Shown here piece by piece: positions 1-5,983 of a stretch of 6,752 nucleotides of DNA. Positions within the stretch are counted from its first letter, which is position 1, and each line of letters begins with the position of its first letter. Where the stretch lies: assembly GCA_002694025.1 (NCBI GenBank), contig NZKX01000047.1:1-6752 (forward strand), in the 5' to 3' direction. Below the pieces are notes generated by a model. It worked only from the letters and a program-made list of their open reading frames with translations, ran no database searches and was not told the DNA's origin. Position numbers and translations under genes: made by a program. Source of the stretch: Fidelibacterota bacterium (GTDB lineage Bacteria; Marinisomatota; Marinisomatia; Marinisomatales; UBA1611).

Positions 1-1
1 A

Positions 2-790
2 GATGCAAGCGCTGGTTTATCTACTGGAATATTAGTTAATATAAACAGCCAAAATAGTTACTCGCGATCAAAGGTAATAGAGCTTATCATTGGAGAGCCT
101 CAGATAGTATTTTTTGACAACTTTGAAAACGGAGCCGATAATTGGATATTAAATGGTAGTTGGGGTCTAACTGAAGATGCCCTAGATGGAGATTATGCTT
201 TGACTGATAGTCCAACCGGAGATTATCTACCTAATCAGCAAACTGTTGCTGAAGTTAACTTTTCAATCAATGGGAATTTTCTTGCAAATCCTAAAATAAC
301 TTATAACGCTAAATGGGATATTCACTCTAATAGAGATTTTGTTAGGATTCAAGCTTTTGTTGATAATGTGGGATGGGTGAGCTTGCAAGGAGATCATACG
401 ATTGCTGGTTCTGGCCAATCTGCTCAGCCTGATGGAGAGCATGGATACGATGGTTTCCAAGCAAATTGGGTCAATGAAACTATTCATTTAAATCAATTGG
501 AAAATCTTGATATTTCAAGCTTCAGGTTTATTCAAACCTCTAACAACTATATTGAAGGAGACGGATTTGTTGTTGATAATTTTAAAATATCTGGATATCC
601 GATAGGCTTGTATGGAGATTTTAATTCAGATGCAGAGGTAAATATTTTTGATATTTTAGGTCTAGCCGATTTACTACTTTTTGGCAGCGAGCCAAACCAA
701 GGACAATTATTTTTTTGCGACTTTGATAACAATGGAATGTTAGACGTCATGGATCTTTTGAGGCTGTCTAATTTTATTTTGGGTTTTTAA
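2..790 (+). CDS. Secreted protein, C-terminal part: MAM-like beta-sandwich plus dockerin-like pair (5' partial; probably a peptidase)
   Basis: The frame is open from base 2, so the gene begins upstream and 262 residues are visible; the TTG at 200 is internal, because the same domain continues on both sides of it. Residues 1-31 look like the end of a beta-sandwich linker. Residues 36-199 resemble the MAM-like domain attached to InhA-type and M14 carboxypeptidase-T-type secreted peptidases: FFDNFENG opening, NGSWGLT, YALTDSP, and a DGFVVDNFKISG close. Residues 204-262 form a dockerin type I-like pair with two complete calcium loops: D206, N208, D210, N214, D217 and D240, D242, N244, D248, D251. 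The catalytic part would lie upstream, so peptidase identity is inferred from domain company and from the S8 protease downstream. The protein ends in the dockerin, with no type IX-style tail. The stop abuts the next ATG, suggesting one operon. Confidence 0.85.
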   Translation, partial: DASAGLSTGILVNINSQNSYSRSKVIELIIGEPQIVFFDNFENGADNWILNGSWGLTEDALDGDYALTDSPTGDYLPNQQTVAEVNFSINGNFLANPKITYNAKWDIHSNRDFVRIQAFVDNVGWVSLQGDHTIAGSGQSAQPDGEHGYDGFQANWVNETIHLNQLENLDISSFRFIQTSNNYIEGDGFVVDNFKISGYPIGLYGDFNSDAEVNIFDILGLADLLLFGSEPNQGQLFFCDFDNNGMLDVMDLLRLSNFILGF

Positions 791-2431
791 ATGAAAAGTT
801 TATTTTTTTTTTCTTTATTAATCTCGCATGTGCTGTCACAAAAGATTGACCACAAAACATTAGAATCAGCCAAAAGAGGTGAAAATTATAAAATATGGAT
901 TTATTTTAAGGATAAAGAAGGATCAGAATTATTAAATGCTCCTCCTGAAACAGAACAAAGAAGACAAAAGCATGCTACGATAATTGACAATACTTGGTAT
1001 GATTTAAAGGTATCTCCAGATTATATTAGTGTTATAAAATCAATAGGATTAAAGGTGGAGAATGAAAGTCGCTGGCTTAATGCTATTTCAGTTACTTGTA
1101 CCCATAAAGATATTGAAACTATTTCCTTGCTTCCTTTTGTAAAAAAAATCACAGCAGTAAAAGGGTATAAAAAAAAATATTTTAATAAAATAAATGTAAA
1201 TCAATCTATCGATAGAGAGCTTGATTACGGAGATGCTAATGTTCAAGTAGAACAAATAAATGCTCATCTTTTGCATAATCAAGGATTGACAGGGCAAGGT
1301 GTAAGAGTTTTATTGCTTGATACTGGATACGATTTATCGCACGATGCCTTAATTCATGTAAATGTCGTACTTCAGAGAGATTTTATCAATAACGATAATC
1401 AGACTGCTAATGAAAACAACTTCGAGGAGAACATTAATCAAGATGATCATGGGACAAAAATCCTATCAATAATTGCAGCAAACTCACCAGGTAATTTAAT
1501 TGGTCCTGCCTTTGATGCGGATTTTTTACTAGCTAAAACTGAAGATGTTTCGCAAGAATGGCAGCAAGAGGAAGATGATTACGTAGCAGGCTTAGAGTGG
1601 GGGGAATTTAATGGAGCTAATATTGCTTCAAGTTCACTTGGATACGCTGATTGGTACACCGAATCAGACTTCGATGGCAATACTGCAATTACTACAATTG
1701 CAGTTGATATAGCCGTAAGTTTAGGAGTAGTTTGCGTAACTGCAGTGGGGAATGGTTATGCAATAGCACCTGCTGATGCTGATTCAGTAATTTCAGTTGG
1801 AGCTGTTAACAGTGCAGGAGAAATAGCATCCTTTAGCACCCGTGGGCCTACATTTGATGGAAGAATTAAACCTGAAGTTTGCGCCCAAGGAGTAAATGTG
1901 TGGGCTGTAAGCGGTAGCAATAATTCGGGTTTTATCAATATTTACAATGGCACTTCTGCATCTACACCTTTAATAGCTGGTGCTATTGCTCTAATTCTAC
2001 AAGCAATGCCTACTTTGTCACCTATGGAAGTTAGAGAGGCTATTTTAATGACAGCTTCAATGGCTGAGTATCCTAATAATACATACGGATGGGGAATAAT
2101 GGACGCAGATGCAGCGCTGAATTATTGGTCGACTTCAAGCTTAAAGAATTCAAAACTTTTTCCAACCAAGCAGAATATTTTGAAAACACATCCTAACCCT
2201 TTTAACCCATCAATTAAAATTGAAATTATTAGCATTGGGGAAGTAGTTACTAATGTTTCTATTATATCACTTAATGGTCATCTTATTGAAAATATTTTTC
2301 AAGGAAAGATTATTAATTCAAAAAAAACAATTCTCTGGAACCCCAAAAATTTATCTAGCGGAATATACTTGGTTAGATCTTTGAATGACAAAGAACAACC
2401 AATATATAAGAAAATCACTTATTTAAAATAA
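791..2431 (+). CDS. Secreted S8 family subtilisin-like serine protease with type IX-type C-terminal sorting domain
   Basis: An exported endopeptidase of 546 residues. A short signal peptide (MKSLFFFSLLISHVLS, likely cut near residue 17) precedes a prodomain-like segment at about 18-125; its SRWLNAISV stretch and the 'LPFVKKI' strand are typical of FCB-group subtilases. The catalytic domain spans about 150-445: Asp177 in LLLDTGYD, His220 in DDHGT, oxyanion Asn321 in AVGNG, and nucleophile Ser389 in NGTSAST. All key residues are present, so it should be active. The loop after Asn321 is short compared with the GNEG-containing loop usual in relatives. Residues 465-546 form a sorting tail: HPNPFNP, an ILWN strand, LSSGIYLVRS, and a terminal YLK. 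Known tails of this kind direct outer-membrane translocation and are cleaved off. The ATG directly follows the upstream TAA and no Shine-Dalgarno is apparent, which suggests coupling. Ten T's fill the signal-peptide codons. Confidence 0.95.
   Translation: MKSLFFFSLLISHVLSQKIDHKTLESAKRGENYKIWIYFKDKEGSELLNAPPETEQRRQKHATIIDNTWYDLKVSPDYISVIKSIGLKVENESRWLNAISVTCTHKDIETISLLPFVKKITAVKGYKKKYFNKINVNQSIDRELDYGDANVQVEQINAHLLHNQGLTGQGVRVLLLDTGYDLSHDALIHVNVVLQRDFINNDNQTANENNFEENINQDDHGTKILSIIAANSPGNLIGPAFDADFLLAKTEDVSQEWQQEEDDYVAGLEWGEFNGANIASSSLGYADWYTESDFDGNTAITTIAVDIAVSLGVVCVTAVGNGYAIAPADADSVISVGAVNSAGEIASFSTRGPTFDGRIKPEVCAQGVNVWAVSGSNNSGFINIYNGTSASTPLIAGAIALILQAMPTLSPMEVREAILMTASMAEYPNNTYGWGIMDADAALNYWSTSSLKNSKLFPTKQNILKTHPNPFNPSIKIEIISIGEVVTNVSIISLNGHLIENIFQGKIINSKKTILWNPKNLSSGIYLVRSLNDKEQPIYKKITYLK
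803..812 (+). repeat. T10 homopolymer tract in the protease signal-peptide codons
   Basis: Ten consecutive T's encode the Phe run at residues 5-7 of the S8 protease, only a few codons after the start. A one-base slip here would frameshift the protein before the signal peptide is complete. It may simply reflect AT-rich coding of a hydrophobic run. Confidence 0.9.
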
Positions 2432-2503
2432 ATTTTTAGTGTAAATATCCTTGTGTCGGTTTGAATAAAGATACAAATTAGGTCACGATCGTTTGTCTGC
2501 TTT
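2432..2503. other. Intergenic gap between the protease and the FN3/sorting-tail protein
   Basis: A 72-bp AT-rich spacer. It contains an 8-bp perfect palindrome, ACGATCGT, at 2485-2492, just upstream of the next start. I see no GC-rich stem followed by a T run, so no intrinsic terminator is supported. A loose sigma-70-like pair (TTGTGT at 2451, TACAAA at 2472, 15-bp spacing) is too weak to call a promoter. Confidence 0.4.
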
Positions 2504-4282
2504 ATGATGAGTATTATAAATAAAATAAAAAAATTAAGCTATGTTGCTATTTTTCTTATTGGTTGCATTATTGCCAAAGAAAGTAAGGATATGATTACAA
2601 TCCCTATAGATTTTTCAGTATATAATGGGGAAGGCTCTATTTTAATTAATTGGTCTATCCCAGACTCCATAAAAGTAAAAAGTACAATTATATATTCACA
2701 ACAATTTGGGAAGGAAGAATTTAAAGAGATAGCAACCCTACCATCCGAAACATTTTTTTTTCTTGATACAAACTGCGAGCCAAAAGCAAGGTATTTTTAC
2801 AAAATAATCATTAATGATATTCATGATAAATCTTTTATAGCTGATTCAAGCAATATTCCATTTGGTTCATGCGAAAGCATATCAGAAAACGTGCTTATAA
2901 ATAAGAATATTAAATCTTTGAATAATTTATTTGTTGAATATATAAAAAATAAACTTTTACCTATTGAAACTGGAATTAACTACAATTACTTATTAGAGTT
3001 TTTATCAACCAACGAAATAAATAATTATAATTGGATCGAAAATTTCCCGTCGACAGAGCTCAAAGCGCTTTATGAAACGATTGATAAAACTAATGAGATT
3101 ATTTCTGACCCGAATTTTTATAATGAGATAGCAAATTATGAAAATTTATATAGAAACTATTTATTCTTGACACCCAAAATATGGCATGAACAAGTCATTA
3201 AAACAATTTCTACTATTAAGAGTAATTGGGACATACTTTTTGATAATTATGCAGTTGCAATTGATCAATTAAATAAATTGGAACCCGTTCGAATTGTAGC
3301 ATTAGAAAATAGTTTAATAGATAATCCAAAAATAATATTAAATGTTTTTCATGCGGACAAAATTCTTTCCAAGGAATGGTATTTACTCTCTGGAGAAGAG
3401 TATATCAATTTAGAAAAGTTTCTTGTAAGCAAGGTTTATAACTTTTCCGTTGAAATTCCAAAACATTGGAATTATGTGAGTTTGATGGCAAACGATCTAT
3501 TCGTACAAACCCTACCTATACTGCAAGGGGAGTCCTGTTTTTATACCTTGGATGGAGATATAATACCTTGTAAAAATAAAAATAAAAATTTGATCAAATT
3601 GAAGAGAGAAATGACCTCTCTTTGGTTTAATGAACTAATATGGAATGCTGAACTAATGGCTTTGCATATCGAGGTCGCAGGGCACCCAAAGTTAGATGAA
3701 AGCTATCTCATTAAGGTTGGTAATGAAATTATATGGAATGTTGATCCAGATCCTAGCTTCTCCACACAGTATATTGACTCACTCATTAAATTTGAGTCTG
3801 GTTTTGATTTTCCATCAACTCTTAAACTTCAGAGTTTAAATGATTCTCTAACGACCACTCATGAATATATTATCTTAGACACTATTTCAAAAACTATGGC
3901 GAGGTTAAATGATGAGGGGCCTTGGGAGTTTGCTAAATCAAGCACTATTGGGTTAACTAATAAAACAAACAAGAATAATTATGATTCCCCATTAGTTCCA
4001 CAACTTTTTGTATTATACCAAAATTATCCGAATCCGTTTAATGGACAAACCAAAATTACTTTTGACCTTTTTGAAGATGCACAAGTTTCGTTATACATTA
4101 CTGATGCAAAAGGTAGAGTTCAAGAAAAGATTCTCGAAAAAGAATTTCATAACTCTGGAATTTATAATTTCTTATGGGAGGCAGAAAAGTTATCGTCAGG
4201 GGTTTATTTTATTACATTACAAGCGGAAGTAGATCGTTTTCCTGCTGCAATACTTAGTCGAAAAATGATTTACTTAAAGTAG
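2504..4282 (+). CDS. Exported protein of unknown function with FN3-like domain and type IX-type C-terminal sorting domain
   Basis: 592 residues. The N-terminus has a positive start (NKIKK) and a hydrophobic stretch at about 11-24. It contains LIGC (Cys21), which matches a lipobox, but cleavage by signal peptidase I after the following IIA is also possible. Residues 32-105 look like one fibronectin-III-like beta-sandwich: ILINWSIP, then the paired-Tyr KARYFYKI strand. Residues about 125-495 match no family I recognise. The first half is predominantly helical with many Asn, Tyr and Trp residues; the second half has a Cys345/Cys356 pair and a helix-rich NELIWNAELMALHIEVAG segment. Residues 500-592 are a sorting tail: LYQNYPNPFNGQTKITF, LSSGVYFI and a terminal MIYLK, closely matching the preceding protease's tail. 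Start choice is ATG 2504 or the adjacent ATG 2507; neither has a clear Shine-Dalgarno. It is probably a cell-surface or secreted protein handled by the same exporter as the protease. No catalytic motif was recognised. Confidence 0.92.
   Translation: MMSIINKIKKLSYVAIFLIGCIIAKESKDMITIPIDFSVYNGEGSILINWSIPDSIKVKSTIIYSQQFGKEEFKEIATLPSETFFFLDTNCEPKARYFYKIIINDIHDKSFIADSSNIPFGSCESISENVLINKNIKSLNNLFVEYIKNKLLPIETGINYNYLLEFLSTNEINNYNWIENFPSTELKALYETIDKTNEIISDPNFYNEIANYENLYRNYLFLTPKIWHEQVIKTISTIKSNWDILFDNYAVAIDQLNKLEPVRIVALENSLIDNPKIILNVFHADKILSKEWYLLSGEEYINLEKFLVSKVYNFSVEIPKHWNYVSLMANDLFVQTLPILQGESCFYTLDGDIIPCKNKNKNLIKLKREMTSLWFNELIWNAELMALHIEVAGHPKLDESYLIKVGNEIIWNVDPDPSFSTQYIDSLIKFESGFDFPSTLKLQSLNDSLTTTHEYIILDTISKTMARLNDEGPWEFAKSSTIGLTNKTNKNNYDSPLVPQLFVLYQNYPNPFNGQTKITFDLFEDAQVSLYITDAKGRVQEKILEKEFHNSGIYNFLWEAEKLSSGVYFITLQAEVDRFPAAILSRKMIYLK
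2753..2761 (+). repeat. T9 homopolymer tract in the FN3-like region
   Basis: Nine consecutive T's encode most of the Phe run at residues 84-86 in the FN3-like domain of the exported protein. It could be a slippage or sequencing-error site; the reading frame is intact here. Confidence 0.85.
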
Positions 4283-4337
4283 TTTATGTATTTTAATTTG
4301 AGTATTTAAGACCTGTTCGCGTTTTAGATAAGAAAGC
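4283..4337. other. Short intergenic gap before the lipoprotein gene
   Basis: A 55-bp AT-rich spacer with no hairpin-plus-T-run terminator. TTGAGT (4298) and TAGATA (4325) are about 21 bp apart, too far for a normal sigma-70 promoter. AGAAAG at 4331-4336, just before the ATG, is at best a weak ribosome-binding purine patch. Confidence 0.35.
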
Positions 4338-5009
4338 ATGATCAATAGAATTATAATTTTACTTTACATCGTTAGTATTTTTTTCTGTGGTGCATGTACA
4401 TCTCATCCTCCAGTCATGCCAGAGGTGCCAAAAGATGGTGAAACAAAAATGGGTTTCTCTTTCTCAGTTGAGAACATCATCCCAACGATATGGTGGAGAT
4501 ATGGTTTAAATAATTACACTGATATTGGCTTTAAACTTGGTATTCCAATTTCAGGTACTGGAATTGATATTAACAGGCTATTAATGAAGAAAGATCGCAG
4601 ATGGGATATGTTAAATCTTGCCTATAGTATTTCTCCAAATTCTAGCCTGGATTTAACTTATTATATGTTTAAAATACACAAAAAAGAAAAATTAAATTTT
4701 CTAAAACCTCCTCTCAGAACAAGGTGGAGAGCTTTTCGATTAATGATCATCCCGAATGGTACATATGATAACCCATCTAAATATGGAACTAAAGTCAGTA
4801 CTAGATTAGGGCTCCTCTTTGGAAGACGTTTCGGAGAAAAGTGGGGATTTGAGACTGGTTATTTTCATGATTTGAGGGGAGGGTGGTCCTCAAATCAAGA
4901 TTACCCTCACAAAGACCCAGAAAAACCTCATTGGCCTACTCAGTTTTCAAGGGGTATGGGTGTTTCAATACAGTTATTTTTATATCTTCCATCCGCTAAT
5001 ACTAACTAA
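4338..5009 (+). CDS. Putative lipoprotein with outer-membrane beta-barrel character
   Basis: 223 residues, not assigned to a named family. The N-terminus has a hydrophobic stretch (residues 4-16) ending in FFCGACTS. Cys20 is the likely lipid-anchored residue, although the -3 position is Cys rather than the usual Leu or Val, so signal peptidase II processing is probable but not certain. A Pro-rich linker (HPPVMPEVP) follows. From about 37 onward, alternating hydrophobic and polar strands rich in Gly, Tyr and Trp occur, such as IWWRYGLNNYTDIGFKLG, SSLDLTYYMF, VSTRLGLLFGRRF, KWGFETGYFHD and GMGVSIQLFLYL. This resembles a small outer-membrane barrel of about eight strands. The protein likely sits in the outer membrane. 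It begins a tight three-gene run; its TAA at 5007-5009 abuts the next ATG. It could instead be a periplasmic-facing lipoprotein with a beta-sandwich fold. Confidence 0.85.
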   Translation: MINRIIILLYIVSIFFCGACTSHPPVMPEVPKDGETKMGFSFSVENIIPTIWWRYGLNNYTDIGFKLGIPISGTGIDINRLLMKKDRRWDMLNLAYSISPNSSLDLTYYMFKIHKKEKLNFLKPPLRTRWRAFRLMIIPNGTYDNPSKYGTKVSTRLGLLFGRRFGEKWGFETGYFHDLRGGWSSNQDYPHKDPEKPHWPTQFSRGMGVSIQLFLYLPSANTN

Positions 5010-5981
5010 ATGAAAAATAAACCTGCAAATAGGTTTCGATCTAGATTATTGTCCAAGGATAAATCCGGATGTATAGATTATTTAAAAACAAATTTAGTTG
5101 GAGAAAAATTGGTTTCTGTTTTAAACGATTTATTATTTTTAAGTGTTTTAGCTAATTCTAGCCGATCATCTATACACCCGGTGTGTATTGTTAATTCAGT
5201 AAAAAATTTTATAAGTGATGATAAATTAAACCCCTCTGGAATATTATTATCTTTCTTAATCGATTATTTATTTCAATTTGAGATAAGGAATAATGATAAA
5301 TTTCTTTTAGATGAGTCAACAAAGAAGGGAGTTGTAAAAACAGCTTTTATTGGGGATCTTGAAGATGCATGCCAAAATGGTGAATGGGAAAAAGCAGAAT
5401 CATTCTTAGCTGACATTTTTATAGCCTCTGATCAATCCAGGGGAGCGTTTGATGCGTTAGCGAGTTTAGCTTTGCAGGATTGTCCGCAGAATGCGTTATA
5501 TGTATATCATATTTTAAGGGCGTATCAGTTTCAGGAGCAGAAGGAAGACAATTGGACTTTTACCTGCTCGCTATTTAACTATATAAAAAACAGAGAATTA
5601 CCTAGGCCTCATAAAAAAGAAAAAATTAATATAGAGGCATTATGGGATGATGTAATTAAAGATGGTGACATAGTTTTGTTTAGTGCAATGAATAGAATCT
5701 TAGAAAATCAGTATACGAGAAGCCAAGCATATAATAGGGAAATAACTTTTTGGATGTCAAAAATTAATTTTTCAAAATTAAAATATTCTAAACAACAAAA
5801 AAAACTTAAGAATTCAAAACCTATTTCGTTTATGGGTTTAGCCGAACAAATTATTTCTATGGAAAAACTTGAAAGTCAAAAGTTATTAGATATTGTTACT
5901 TTAGAAGCCTTACGTTTCATTATTAAGAATAATGGTGAACATAATTCTGAAATCATAATGAAAAGATTTCCTTATTTTTGA
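5010..5981 (+). CDS. Uncharacterised cytoplasmic helical protein
   Basis: 323 residues with no signal peptide or membrane segment, so cytoplasmic. I do not recognise the family with confidence. It appears nearly all-helical. Two segments read like conserved core: SSIHPVCIVNSVKNFI (His56) and the stretch at 115-175, where GEWEKAESFLADIF is followed by GAFDALASLALQDCP and YVYHILRAYQF (His167). A Lys-rich patch lies at 251-270 (KQQKKLKNSK). The helix pairs give a TPR- or HEAT-like impression. A faint alternative is a distant relative of the all-helical His-containing proteins of the questin-oxidase type; this is an impression only. The start directly abuts the upstream stop and there is no Shine-Dalgarno, so translation probably depends on the previous gene. 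Its stop lies 2 bp before the hydrolase ATG, which suggests a functional link with that enzyme. Confidence 0.85.
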   Translation: MKNKPANRFRSRLLSKDKSGCIDYLKTNLVGEKLVSVLNDLLFLSVLANSSRSSIHPVCIVNSVKNFISDDKLNPSGILLSFLIDYLFQFEIRNNDKFLLDESTKKGVVKTAFIGDLEDACQNGEWEKAESFLADIFIASDQSRGAFDALASLALQDCPQNALYVYHILRAYQFQEQKEDNWTFTCSLFNYIKNRELPRPHKKEKINIEALWDDVIKDGDIVLFSAMNRILENQYTRSQAYNREITFWMSKINFSKLKYSKQQKKLKNSKPISFMGLAEQIISMEKLESQKLLDIVTLEALRFIIKNNGEHNSEIIMKRFPYF

Positions 5982-5983
5982 CC

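Noticed and set aside
200..790. TTG at 200 as a start codon giving a 196-residue protein
   Set aside because: The frame is open from base 2 and the MAM-like domain begins before 200, so this is an internal codon of a 5'-truncated gene.
1088..1297. Minus-strand reading frames inside the S8 protease (also 1756-1938)
   Set aside because: Antisense to conserved protease sequence; low-complexity composition with no recognisable domain.
2485..2492. ACGATCGT palindrome as an operator upstream of the FN3 protein
   Set aside because: Only eight bases, a single copy, and no regulator nearby; this can occur by chance.
4008..4232. 74-codon + strand reading frame
   Set aside because: It lies in another frame within the sorting-tail coding region, whose own protein sequence is clearly conserved.
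4298..4330. TTGAGT and TAGATA as a sigma-70 promoter for the lipoprotein gene
   Set aside because: Spacing of about 21 bp is outside the workable range and both hexamers match poorly.
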